From the NCBI GenBank assembly GCA_039817825.1, contig JBCBVA010000101.1, positions 1 through 13,959 on the forward strand: a stretch of DNA of 13,959 nucleotides, in the 5' to 3' direction. The position numbers were made by a program, and so were the translations under genes. The notes under the pieces are model-generated. The model was not told the origin of the DNA. It made no database searches and was given only the letters and a program-made list of their open reading frames with translations. The stretch is from PCC-7336 sp039817825. Its GTDB lineage: Bacteria > Cyanobacteriota > Cyanobacteriia > Thermostichales > PCC-7336. Positions within the stretch are counted from its first letter, which is position 1. Every line of letters begins with the position of its first letter. Positions 1 to 6,593 of this stretch are shown here, piece after piece.

Positions 1-2
1 AA

Positions 3-329
3 ACCACAATCTATGCTGCGTTTCTAGCAGGGACCGAAACTACGGGAGTCGAAGGTTCCCCCGGAGGTGCATACGGTGGTGGCCTAGAGAACTATCCTCG
101 TTTCCATGAAAATTGGGGCGGAGGGGTACGTAATTTTTATCGTGGTTCGTTAGTTAGTTTGGGCAACCCAAGATATGCAGATGGCAGCTGGGGAGCGCAA
201 CGGTATAGTCCCCCTAGACGTGATTGGAACTACGAGCTTCGCTTCAATAGTGCCAGTGGTCTCCCCCCTTTATCTCCTCGATTTGTCGTGTTGAGACAAG
301 AGCTGTTTGTAAGAAACTTCGATCGCTAA
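3..329 (+). CDS. C-terminal part of an HpsA-like hormogonium polysaccharide / pseudopilin-type protein (5' end outside window)
   Basis: An open frame enters from the left edge and ends at TAA 327-329, giving about 108 residues without a start. Visible motifs are an N-terminal TIYAAFLAGTE stretch, a glycine-rich run leading into GGGLENYPRFHENWGG, then YRGSLVSL, RYADGSWGAQRYSPPRRDW and a final SGLPPLSPRFVV segment. From memory, this order (YNAAFIAG, GGLENFxRFLENW, GSFV, YxPPxRxWxYD, PPxxPxF) closes the large HpsA-like proteins of filamentous cyanobacteria, which are linked to hormogonium polysaccharide export and have pilin-like N-termini. The N-terminus is not visible, so membrane topology and length cannot be judged. 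A strong terminator follows 28 bp after the stop, so this is the last gene of its transcript. The family call rests on motif recollection only; another surface protein sharing this C-terminal module is possible. Confidence 0.55.
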   Translation, partial: TTIYAAFLAGTETTGVEGSPGGAYGGGLENYPRFHENWGGGVRNFYRGSLVSLGNPRYADGSWGAQRYSPPRRDWNYELRFNSASGLPPLSPRFVVLRQELFVRNFDR

Positions 330-356
330 CCCATTCATTTCATATCTCGCAGCAAC

Positions 357-388
357 CTCCAGCTCTCCAACAAGAGCTGGAGATTTTT
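357..388 (+). terminator. Rho-independent terminator of the HpsA-like gene
   Basis: A perfect 10-bp stem (CTCCAGCTCT at 357-366 pairing with AGAGCTGGAG at 373-382) encloses a six-base loop and is followed by ATTTTTAT. It sits 28 bp downstream of the preceding stop codon. This is the clearest intrinsic terminator in the window and separates the left-edge gene from the peptidase gene. Confidence 0.9.
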
Positions 389-528
389 ATTGGTTAGCCG
401 ACACAAATCACACCACCCTCATCCGCAATATCCACATATACAGCGTTAATATTCTAAAAATCAGGCCTAGGCTCTACATATAGCGTGCCAAACCGAAAAA
501 TTGAGGATAGGACTAAAGACAAGCCTCC

Positions 529-561
529 GTTGCGATCGCTGTTTGCCGTAGCTATCGCAAC
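529..561 (+). other. Inverted repeat in the leader of the M23 peptidase gene
   Basis: GTTGCGAT (529-536) pairs with ATCGCAAC (554-561). After one C/T mismatch, GCT (538-540) pairs with AGC (550-552), giving an 11-pair stem around a nine-base loop. The left arm contains a HIP1 octamer at 532-539. It ends 11 bp before the AGGAG ribosome-binding site (572-576) of the GTG start at 583. It could be an operator, an mRNA structure affecting initiation, or a HIP1-associated coincidence. Confidence 0.4.
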
Positions 562-582
562 CTAATACCTCAGGAGTTCGGT

Positions 583-1464
583 GTGTTGAGTTTCATTCCA
601 CCCTACCCAGCAGATGCGTCTGCTGACGTTGAAGCTGCGCAAAATCTCAGCCAAGATAAGCACCTTCAATCGGTCAATTCCCTCCCAGCGGCGTTCGTCA
701 AAAATGGTGTGGCATGCGCTGTTGTCGCCACCGTCGCATTCACAGCATCAATCTTGGGTAATGCTAGCGCAATCGCCACCCCCCAGGACCGAAATCCGAT
801 CTACATAGCCGAATCTGGCGACACGTTAGAAAGCATTGCCAGCCGCTATGGCCTCACAGTCTCGGCAGTACAAGCGGTCAACGAAGATATATTGCCTGCA
901 TCAGTGTCCCAAGGAGATGAGGTGGCGTTGCCGTGGGTACCCAGCGTCATGGTTCACCCCGATTTTTCAACCGGAGCCGATCGCGGTTGGCGTACAGCCG
1001 CGCTGGAAATGTTGCCGCAGAATTTTGACTCCACACTGCATTGGCCGGTAACTGGGTCTATCAGTTCTCGGTATGGGTGGCGATGGGGACGGATGCATCG
1101 CGGACTGGACATTCAAGGACCGGTGGGAACACCGATTGAAGCCGTGTTGGATGGAGTGGTCTCGTTTGCAGGATGGGATCGAGGAGGGTACGGCTACCGA
1201 GTCGATATTTCGCACCCCAACGGCATGACAACCCTGTACGCCCACGGTCAACAAATTTTAGTGGATGTCGGCGATCGTGTCACTCGCGGGCAACCCATCA
1301 TGACCCGAGGCAGTACCGGACGCAGCACGGGGCCACACTTGCACTTTGAAATTCGCCGTAACGGAGTGGCCATCGATCCAGAATCCATGCTAACCACTGA
1401 TAGACCTGTAGCCAGTGACGCAAACCACGAGCAAAGAGGCGTAGGCGGAGCGATTACACCCTAA
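583..1464 (+). CDS. Membrane-anchored LysM and M23 (LytM-type) peptidoglycan endopeptidase
   Basis: 293 residues starting at GTG 583, with AGGAG at 572-576 and a six-base spacer. Residues about 42-64 form one hydrophobic segment after a 41-residue hydrophilic N-terminus, suggesting a signal anchor with the rest outside the cytoplasmic membrane. Residues about 73-118 are a LysM peptidoglycan-binding repeat (IAESGDTLESIASRYGLT). Residues about 153-267 are a peptidase M23 domain. The zinc and catalytic residues expected of LytM enzymes are present: H172 and D176 in HRGLD, H221 in YAHG, and H252 and H254 in HLHFE. The enzyme should therefore be active, cutting peptide cross-bridges in peptidoglycan during growth or septation, unlike degenerate EnvC/NlpD-type activators. 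The length is typical of cyanobacterial LysM-M23 proteins. It appears to be a single-gene unit, with a terminator upstream and a gene-free region downstream. Confidence 0.93.
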   Translation: MLSFIPPYPADASADVEAAQNLSQDKHLQSVNSLPAAFVKNGVACAVVATVAFTASILGNASAIATPQDRNPIYIAESGDTLESIASRYGLTVSAVQAVNEDILPASVSQGDEVALPWVPSVMVHPDFSTGADRGWRTAALEMLPQNFDSTLHWPVTGSISSRYGWRWGRMHRGLDIQGPVGTPIEAVLDGVVSFAGWDRGGYGYRVDISHPNGMTTLYAHGQQILVDVGDRVTRGQPIMTRGSTGRSTGPHLHFEIRRNGVAIDPESMLTTDRPVASDANHEQRGVGGAITP

Positions 1465-1568
1465 TGGAATGGAGGTTGCTGGCCGGCGGGGAGAATTGCG
1501 TTGATAGTTCACATGAGAACATTCGCTGGCAAAACACGGGCAGCAACGGGTGCACATGCTTTATCGTG

Positions 1569-1595
1569 AATCCAACTTGCGGTAATCCAACTTGC
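1569..1595. repeat. Two copies of AATCCAACTTGC spaced 15 bp apart
   Basis: The 12-bp unit occurs at 1569-1580 and again at 1584-1595, with three bases between the copies. It lies about 170 bp upstream of the argC-like gene. Only two copies are present, so this may be a regulator site or a small local duplication. Confidence 0.5.
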
Positions 1596-1649
1596 TGTCT
1601 TCCCCCTTTCCAGTCCCCCCTCAGTGCGAGCGCGAGGAAAACCCTGACA

Positions 1650-1665
1650 GCCTCAAAATTGAGGC
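1650..1665. other. Palindrome upstream of the argC-like gene
   Basis: GCCTCAA (1650-1656) and TTGAGGC (1659-1665) are exact inverted arms separated by AA. It lies about 100 bp upstream of the argC-like start. No T-run follows on either strand, so it is not an intrinsic terminator; a dimeric repressor or activator site is possible. It does not resemble the enterobacterial ArgR box. Confidence 0.35.
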
Positions 1666-1766
1666 AAAGTGGGATAGAGAAGAGTACGTCAAAAAAGCAG
1701 CAGAGAAAGACACTAAGTTACTGAAGGGTGAACAAAGGAGACATACTTGTGTGGTTCGAAGGATAG

Positions 1767-2855
1767 ATGACTAATCCAGAGAAGCTCCGCGTGGGAGTGG
1801 TTGGAGTCACCGGATTGGGCAGCTTGCAACTGGTGCAGCTTTTGCTTAGGTGCCCAACGTTACATCTATCGGCGATCGCGGACCCCGTTCATGCAGGCAG
1901 CCTCTACTCTCAGCTGTATCCACGCTTTTGGAATACCCTTGATCTACATGTGGAGCCGGTCGATATTGGAGCGTTGGTAGACTCCTGCGACGTGGTATTT
2001 CTGGCGTTGCCGGAGGGCGAAGCCACTCGTTGGGTCCCTGAACTGCTGGATAAGGGGGGAACGGCGATTGATCTATCTGCAGATTATCGACTGTGGAACC
2101 TAGAGGACTATCGCACCTGGTACGGGGGGCTCATCCCAGATGAAGGGCAATGGCCCACCCTACGTCACCAACAAACGCATCAACAAGCTGTGTATGGCTT
2201 GCCAGAGCTGTATCGAGAACAATTGCAATCGGCCAGGTTAGTGGCGATACCGGGATGTCATGCCACAGCTAGTGTGTTGGCGATCGCTCCACTATTGCGT
2301 CAAGGATTTATCGACCCCGAACGAATTGCGATTGACGCAAAGGTGGGCATGTCCGCTACCGAAAATTTCGTTGCCGATAGACAAGGTCCCTGGGTGGCTG
2401 TTGAAAATACGTTGCGAGTGGACAGTATTCTGCAACACCGGCAAATACCGGAAATCGAGCAGGTTTACAGCCAATTGGCCGGTCAGCCCGTCATTGTCCA
2501 GTTTGCGTCCTATCTCGTTCCCATGGTGCGCGGACTCCTGACTACCGTGTACGTCACCCTGCGGGACCCCGGACTGGAAAACGACGATTTGCTGACGATT
2601 TACAGAGCCTATTACAAACAATCTCCTTGGGTTCAAATCCTACCTAGCGGTACGTTCCCCCAGACCAAGTGGACGGCTGGAACGAACCGCTGCTCGATCG
2701 GACTAACATTGGATACCCGCACCAATCAGTTGGTGGTGGTATGCGCGCTCGATAATTCGATCAAAGGACAAGCCGGACAGGCAATTCAGTGTTTGAACGT
2801 GATGCAAGGCTGGCCAGAAATTTTGGGCCTCCCCCAATCCAGCCTTTACTTGTGA
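1767..2855 (+). CDS. argC: Divergent ArgC-type N-acetyl-gamma-glutamyl-phosphate reductase (altered active-site region)
   Basis: 362 residues, full length for the family. ArgC makes N-acetyl-glutamate semialdehyde from the acyl phosphate with NADPH, the third step of arginine synthesis, in the cytoplasm. The N-terminal Rossmann part (GVVGVTGLGS, about 10-19; FLALPEGEA, about 78-86; IDLSADYRL, 101-109) and AVYGLPELYRE (141-151) match cyanobacterial ArgC closely, as do VPMVRGLL (251-258), the QTKW/GTN segment (299-307) and IKGQAGQA (332-339). The nucleophile C164 is present in IPGCHATAS, where the usual form is PGCYPTAS. However, the usual DAKSGxSGxGR segment reads DAKVGMSATENF (190-201), and the HRHTPEIEQ motif reads HRQIPEIEQ (224-232), so the second His is Q226. 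It may be a diverged paralogue with reduced or changed activity. The start ATG follows TAG directly; AAGGA (1759-1763) is rather close, and AAAGGAG lies at 1734-1740. Confidence 0.85.
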   Translation: MTNPEKLRVGVVGVTGLGSLQLVQLLLRCPTLHLSAIADPVHAGSLYSQLYPRFWNTLDLHVEPVDIGALVDSCDVVFLALPEGEATRWVPELLDKGGTAIDLSADYRLWNLEDYRTWYGGLIPDEGQWPTLRHQQTHQQAVYGLPELYREQLQSARLVAIPGCHATASVLAIAPLLRQGFIDPERIAIDAKVGMSATENFVADRQGPWVAVENTLRVDSILQHRQIPEIEQVYSQLAGQPVIVQFASYLVPMVRGLLTTVYVTLRDPGLENDDLLTIYRAYYKQSPWVQILPSGTFPQTKWTAGTNRCSIGLTLDTRTNQLVVVCALDNSIKGQAGQAIQCLNVMQGWPEILGLPQSSLYL

Positions 2856-2898
2856 GTTGACAGCCAGAACAGTAACGTTGTTTCAAAAAATACGTGTC

Positions 2899-3507
2899 AT
2901 GATTAGTGGTTTAAAGCAATCAGAAACCTCGTTGACAGCAGCCCTGAAAGAATGGAACGTAGCGGTTGAGGCTCTCGCGGGGGGGGAGGCAGTTGTGTTG
3001 CTAAGAAAGGGGGGAATTCGCGAACAGGAGGGTCGCTTTTACGTTCGTCACAACCGGGTCGTGCTCTATCCAACCTTCGAGCATCAGACCCCCCATCTGC
3101 TCAAACCCACGTATGCCAGTGGCGTTCGGGAGGTGGAATCCGGGTGGCACCCAAGCACTATCAAGCTATCGGCTTGGGCAGTGATAGATCATATTCTGTC
3201 GATCGATGTCAGTGCGGGTCTCGATCGCCTACAGCCCTTCCACGTGTGGAATCAAAAGTTTGTCAGCGAGCGACTGCAATGGAACCCCCATCAACTTCTG
3301 TACCTCTTGGTGTTGAGGACCTATCGGTTACCCTCTGCAATTGAAATTCCATACTTATCTGCCTACGGTGGGTGTCGCTCGTGGATAAATCTAGCAACCG
3401 CTGTAGATGTAAAAGGCAGCCTGCCTGTTTTGAGCGATCGCGCTTACGAGGAGATTGTTGCAGCGGTTCGCGATGCAGCGTCCACCTCCCGAGGTGTTAG
3501 TCAGTAA
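2899..3507 (+). CDS. DUF1802 family protein
   Basis: 202 residues from ATG 2899; an in-frame TTG at 2857 would add 14 residues. The ATG was preferred because family homology begins at ALKEWNVAVEAL shortly after it and the extension looks unlike the family, but neither start has a convincing ribosome-binding site. DUF1802 hallmarks are visible: ALKEW, VVLLRKGGIRE followed by GRFYV, then VLYPTFEHQTPHLLKP. The family is common in cyanobacteria and has no established function. No membrane segment or signal peptide is seen, so it is likely cytoplasmic. It follows the argC-like stop by 43 bp (or 1 bp if the TTG is used), suggesting co-transcription. The C-terminal part contains a HIP1 octamer at about 3434-3441. 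A weak bulged hairpin with no T-run (3563-3582) lies downstream. Confidence 0.85.
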   Translation: MISGLKQSETSLTAALKEWNVAVEALAGGEAVVLLRKGGIREQEGRFYVRHNRVVLYPTFEHQTPHLLKPTYASGVREVESGWHPSTIKLSAWAVIDHILSIDVSAGLDRLQPFHVWNQKFVSERLQWNPHQLLYLLVLRTYRLPSAIEIPYLSAYGGCRSWINLATAVDVKGSLPVLSDRAYEEIVAAVRDAASTSRGVSQ

Positions 3508-3623
3508 TGTGTCGGCCTAGTATAGAAATTCGCTGTAAGGTCAAGAGGGCTAATCAGGATCGTTCCCTTACAAAGTAAGGAAACAGGCTTGAGGACTCTA
3601 CCTAGCAGTTTGCCTACAGCGAT

Positions 3624-3629
3624 AGGAGG
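3624..3629 (+). promoter_or_regulatory. Shine-Dalgarno AGGAGG that decides the DUF423 start
   Basis: AGGAGG directly abuts an ATG at 3630, leaving no spacer. A second in-frame ATG at 3636 is at the usual six-base distance. The second ATG is therefore the likely start. Confidence 0.75.
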
Positions 3630-3635
3630 ATGCGT

Positions 3636-4013
3636 ATGGCGCACTGGTTTGTACTGATCGGAGCACTGATGGGGGGACTGTCAGTGGCGGCAGGTGCGTT
3701 TGGCGCACACGCTTTAGCAGCTCAACTATCCGAAAAAGCCCTCTCTTCATTCGAAACAGGTGCTCGCTATCAGATGTACCATGCTCTCGGACTGGTAGCA
3801 GTGGGGCTTGCGATCCAAACTGTTGGCGATAGCAGTCTCTTCTCCGCTACCGGGATTCTATTTATTGCGGGAATTATCTTTTTCAGTGGTTCCCTCTACG
3901 TCCTCAGTCTCACCGGAGTGAAAATATTGGGCGCGGTTGCCCCAATTGGTGGCTTAGCATTTATGGCTGGTTGGGTGTGCCTGGCGATCGCGGGTTGGTC
4001 TGCAATGAGATAG
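3636..4013 (+). CDS. DUF423 family small integral membrane protein
   Basis: 125 residues, start chosen from the adjacent Shine-Dalgarno. The protein is almost entirely hydrophobic with about four membrane segments: FVLIGALMGGLSVAAGAFGA near the N-terminus, a second around YHALGLVAVGLAIQ, a third around ATGILFIAGIIFFSGSLYVL, and a fourth around APIGGLAFMAGWVCLAIAGW. The GAFGAHAL motif, YQMYHALGL and FSGSLYVLSLTG are characteristic of DUF423 (YgdD-like) proteins, whose function is not established. The length is typical. It has its own ribosome-binding site and sits 128 bp after the DUF1802 gene with no clear terminator between, so it may be independent or part of the same transcript. Confidence 0.9.
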   Translation: MAHWFVLIGALMGGLSVAAGAFGAHALAAQLSEKALSSFETGARYQMYHALGLVAVGLAIQTVGDSSLFSATGILFIAGIIFFSGSLYVLSLTGVKILGAVAPIGGLAFMAGWVCLAIAGWSAMR

Positions 4014-4121
4014 TTCACGCTATCAATGCTCTCATCTGTCGCCAGGAATCCAAAAAACAATTGAGGGTACAATTTCTACGAGACGATGGGCTCTTTTGAT
4101 CACATTCCCCCGACTAGACCG

Positions 4122-4532
4122 ATGTCCGAATTCAAGATTTTCCACAGTTTGAAGCTAGCGGCTGTTGCGGCTCTAGGAATGCCGGTTCTGGCGTTTGCTC
4201 CCCTTCCAGAGGCGCGCGCACAAACCTATTACGGCGCGATTACCTATTCGGAAGCCACCAGAACTCACGGATTTTCGTATGACTATTCAACCCGTGCTGG
4301 GGCCGAAAGCAGAGCCGTCAACGAATGCGAGAATGTTTCCGGCCGCGGTGATTGTTACGTACTCGTTTGGTTCCGCAATGCCTGTGGTGCCCTGGCTGAA
4401 TCGTACGACAAGCGTGCATACGGAAGTGGTTGGGGAAGCGATCGCGCCATAGCAGAACAGTATGCATTGCAGTCATGCAGTCAGTACGGTAGCGGCTGTT
4501 CCGTTACCCGCTGGGTCTGCACGACCCGTTAA
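4122..4532 (+). CDS. Secreted DUF4189 domain protein with six cysteines
   Basis: 136 residues from ATG 4122; an upstream in-frame ATG at 4086 would add 12 residues. The shorter form gives a normal signal peptide: a short charged N-terminus, a hydrophobic LAAVAALGMPVLAFA core and an ARA cleavage motif before Q34. A possible -10 box TACAAT (4068-4073) would also place the transcript start too close to 4086. The mature part matches DUF4189: YGAITYSEAT, FSYDY, then AESRAVNEC, CYVLVWFRNACGALA, and a final WVC. Its only cysteines are C69, C78, C88, C119, C126 and C133, consistent with disulfides in the periplasm or outside the cell. The family has no firm function. HIP1 is present at about 4438. 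Confidence 0.85.
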   Translation: MSEFKIFHSLKLAAVAALGMPVLAFAPLPEARAQTYYGAITYSEATRTHGFSYDYSTRAGAESRAVNECENVSGRGDCYVLVWFRNACGALAESYDKRAYGSGWGSDRAIAEQYALQSCSQYGSGCSVTRWVCTTR

Positions 4533-4653
4533 TCCAATAGTTGACGATCGGGCCCCAAGAATTGTAGTTAGTCTGTCGCTAGTAGTGTTCGGACATCAGA
4601 TAATCTATCGATGTGCCTATCCTGCGGCAGATATCTTATCGTTCACTTGCACC

Positions 4654-4806
4654 ATGGCCCGCCAAAAATCCAAATCCGATCTCCCCACTAAGATTTGCCC
4701 TGTGTGCGATCGCCCCTTTTCATGGCGTAAGAAATGGGCAGCGTGCTGGGACGATGTCAAATACTGCTCGGAGCGCTGTCGGCGTCGCCGAACAGCAAGC
4801 AGCTAA
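4654..4806 (+). CDS. DUF2256 small zinc-ribbon-like protein
   Basis: 50 residues from ATG 4654. The same frame is open further upstream into the preceding gene, but family resemblance begins only at this ATG. The sequence LPTKICPVCDRPFSWRKKW followed by CWDDVKYCSERCRR is the DUF2256 signature, nearly complete over the protein length. C15/C18 and C38/C42 form two Cys pairs suited to one zinc, with C31 extra. The ends are strongly basic (the final RRRR stretch), which is compatible with nucleic-acid binding, but no function is established. The start lacks a clear Shine-Dalgarno sequence, which is not unusual in cyanobacteria. It starts 121 bp after the DUF4189 stop. Confidence 0.88.
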   Translation: MARQKSKSDLPTKICPVCDRPFSWRKKWAACWDDVKYCSERCRRRRTASS

Positions 4807-5240
4807 CTCGACCGTCAAGACACCGTGTAAAGCCCTATATAAAGCAATTCTGCTTCCGCAATGCAGATGTAGAGAGATATCCGTGTTCCAGCAATAGAAA
4901 CCGGCACGGTATTGTGGCCATCCTCGAATTGCTTGACTGGCATTTGATACTTTATGGAATGATTTCATCGTCTAGGAAATCATCTTTATAAGAAAGCCTC
5001 AGTAGCTGAGAGCAACCCCTGAAGGGCCCCTTGCTGATGTCCTTCGCAGAATAAACTACTACTAACAAACATCATACAAAGTTCACATTGTTAGCTAGAT
5101 TACATTAGTCAAATTCAGAGGTTTGTCTTCGGCAAGTCTCAATCAAAAAGCTATTCATTTTCACCCTTTACTGTAAAATGCACAGCAGTATCTACACCTA
5201 TTAACTCGTAGGTGCATCCTCGGTAAGGAGTTCGGACACC
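4807..5240. other. AT-rich gene-free region upstream of sqdX
   Basis: No supported gene in 434 bp; short frames on both strands lack family resemblance. Visible structure: a small hairpin at CTCAGTAGCTGAG (about 4998-5010), then a GC-rich CCCCTGAAGGGCCCC block; inverted arms CTAACAA (5062-5068) and TTGTTAG (5088-5094); a TAAAAT (5174-5179) that could be a -10 box without a good -35; and a hairpin at 5195-5214. The ribosome-binding site TAAGGAG (5224-5230) precedes sqdX. The region probably carries the sqdX promoter and a long leader. No PHO-box-like direct repeats were recognised. Confidence 0.45.
5195..5214 (+). other. Inverted repeat just upstream of the sqdX ribosome-binding site
   Basis: CACCTA (5195-5200) and TAGGTG (5209-5214) are exact inverted arms around an eight-base spacer, nine bases before TAAGGAG. 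It could be a repressor site or a weak leader hairpin. Confidence 0.35.
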
Positions 5241-6374
5241 ATGCGCATTGCCCTATTCACCGAAACCTTCCTGCCAAAGATCGACGGTATCGTGACTCGG
5301 CTGTGTCAGACGGTTCAGCATTTAACGTCACATGGGCACGAAGTAGCAGTGATAGCGCCCGAAATTGATGGAGCCCCCCACAGATATTACGGAGCGCGCG
5401 TGTATGGCATCCCCAGCGTTCCCCTTCCTCTTTATCCCGAGCTAAAGCTTGCCGCCCCCAGTCCAGTGGTGGGCAGAGTATTGCGCAGTTTCAAGCCGGA
5501 CTTAATTCATGTGGTCAACCCTGCTGTGCTTGGGTTGGGGGGGATTTACTACAGCGATGCCATGAATTTGCCGCTGGTAGCCTCTTATCACACTCATCTC
5601 CCCAAATACCTGCAGCATTACGGTTTGGGATTTTTAGAGGGAACGTTATGGAGCCTTCTGAAAATGGGACATAACCGAGCTGCCATTAACCTGTGTACCT
5701 CGACAGCCATGCAAGAGGAATTGAGTAGCCACGGTATCGAACGCGTTCATGTCTGGCAAAGAGGTGTAGATACCCAGTTGTTCCATCCCAGCACAGCGTC
5801 TGATGAAATGCGATTTCGCTTGAGCGACGGGCAACCCGATCGCCCGCTGCTCCTATACGTAGGGCGTCTATCTGCGGAAAAAGAAGTCACTCGTATTCGC
5901 ACCATCTTGGAGCAAATCCCCGAGACCCGACTAGCGGTGGTGGGAGATGGTCCCAATCGCGACGGCATCGAGCAACATTTTGAAGGCCACGATGTCGTGT
6001 TCACTGGCTATCTTAAAGGGCAAGAATTAGCGTCCGCATTTGCGTCCGCAGACTTATTTGTATTCCCGTCTCGTACCGAAACTCTAGGGCTGGTACTTCT
6101 AGAAGCAATGGCCGCAGGGTGTCCGGCGATGGCAGCTCGTTCCGGAGGCATCACAGACATTATTGATGAAGGGATCAACGGCTATTTGTTTGCCCCCAAC
6201 TCTGACGATGAGTTTGTGGCAGTCGCCCGTCAAATGCTGAACGATCGCGATCGGATGGCGGAAATTCGCACCAACGCCCGCCACGAAGCCGAGCGGTGGG
6301 GGTGGGAGGCCGCAACCAGCCAACTGGAGAGCTTTTATCAGAGCGTTCAAGCTGAGGCCGTTCTCGCGGCATAG
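5241..6374 (+). CDS. sqdX: Sulfoquinovosyl diacylglycerol synthase SqdX (GT4 glycosyltransferase)
   Basis: 377 residues, the usual length for cyanobacterial SqdX, with TAAGGAG ten bases before the ATG. The enzyme transfers sulfoquinovose from UDP-sulfoquinovose to diacylglycerol at the membrane, making the anionic thylakoid lipid SQDG. The N-terminal GT-B domain shows FTETFLPKIDGIVTRL (6-21), PLPLYPELKLA (61-71), LIHVVNPAVLGL (88-99) and ASYHTHLPKYLQHYGLG (114-130). The C-terminal donor domain shows YVGRLSAEKE (206-215), VVGDGP (233-238), and an EX7E pair E280 and E288 inside FPSRTETLGLVLLEAMAAG. R209 and K214 are the expected phosphate-contact residues of GT4 enzymes. No sqdB (UDP-sulfoquinovose synthase) lies beside it in this window. 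The gene stands alone with a long leader. Nothing looks degenerate. Confidence 0.95.
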   Translation: MRIALFTETFLPKIDGIVTRLCQTVQHLTSHGHEVAVIAPEIDGAPHRYYGARVYGIPSVPLPLYPELKLAAPSPVVGRVLRSFKPDLIHVVNPAVLGLGGIYYSDAMNLPLVASYHTHLPKYLQHYGLGFLEGTLWSLLKMGHNRAAINLCTSTAMQEELSSHGIERVHVWQRGVDTQLFHPSTASDEMRFRLSDGQPDRPLLLYVGRLSAEKEVTRIRTILEQIPETRLAVVGDGPNRDGIEQHFEGHDVVFTGYLKGQELASAFASADLFVFPSRTETLGLVLLEAMAAGCPAMAARSGGITDIIDEGINGYLFAPNSDDEFVAVARQMLNDRDRMAEIRTNARHEAERWGWEAATSQLESFYQSVQAEAVLAA

Positions 6375-6381
6375 CGCGAGA
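6362..6381 (+). other. GC-rich hairpin spanning the sqdX stop codon
   Basis: TCTCGCG (6362-6368) pairs exactly with CGCGAGA (6375-6381) around a six-base loop that contains the TAG stop. No T-run follows, so it is not a standard intrinsic terminator. It could stabilise the mRNA 3' end or act as a weak terminator. The remaining 212 bp to the convergent gene show no other clear terminator. Confidence 0.4.
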
Positions 6382-6593
6382 TAGTGACACTGTGGGCTAT
6401 GGCATTCGGCAATCCGTTATGGAAAATCCTCCAGCCATTTTCCCAGCACGTCGGGACTTTGAGCGGTTTTCGTACTCCAGGCATTACAGCGGACTGCAAT
6501 AGCTCTGCAATAAAGGCCAGAAAGCACCGACCTCTAGGACCAGATCTCCACCACGAGCATCGCCCCCTTTACACAGAAACTCTGCGAGAGATG

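Larger units (their letters stand above)
1465..1766. other. Gene-free leader region before the argC-like gene
   Basis: About 300 bp with no convincing gene. Two overlapping short frames read through it, but they show no family resemblance or good ribosome-binding site. It holds a 12-bp direct repeat (1569-1595), a C-rich run near 1601-1620, a palindrome (1650-1665), and near its end AAAGGAG (1734-1740) preceding a five-codon frame that stops right at the argC-like start. No promoter with both good -35 and -10 boxes was found by eye. Confidence 0.5.

Noticed and set aside
1464..1724. 86-residue frame starting in a TAATG overlap with the M23 peptidase stop
   Set aside because: Low-complexity, Cys/Ser/Lys-mixed sequence with no family resemblance, no good ribosome-binding site, and it runs through repeats and a palindrome.
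3563..3582. Hairpin TTCC-C-TTAC / GTAAGGAA as a terminator of the DUF1802 gene
   Set aside because: The stem is AT-rich with a bulge and is not followed by a T-run.
3630..3635. ATG at 3630 as the DUF423 start
   Set aside because: It touches the Shine-Dalgarno with no spacer; the in-frame ATG six bases later is correctly placed.
4734..4991. Overlapping 80-95 residue frames on both strands around the DUF2256 gene and its downstream region
   Set aside because: They are out-of-frame readings of DUF2256 and AT-rich intergenic DNA, without motifs or initiation signals.
4998..5052. CTGAGA...ACCC...TGAA string resembling part of a TPP riboswitch
   Set aside because: The second conserved half (CTGATCTGG-like and GCGTAGGGA) is absent, the stems do not form, and the downstream gene is sqdX, not a thiamine gene.
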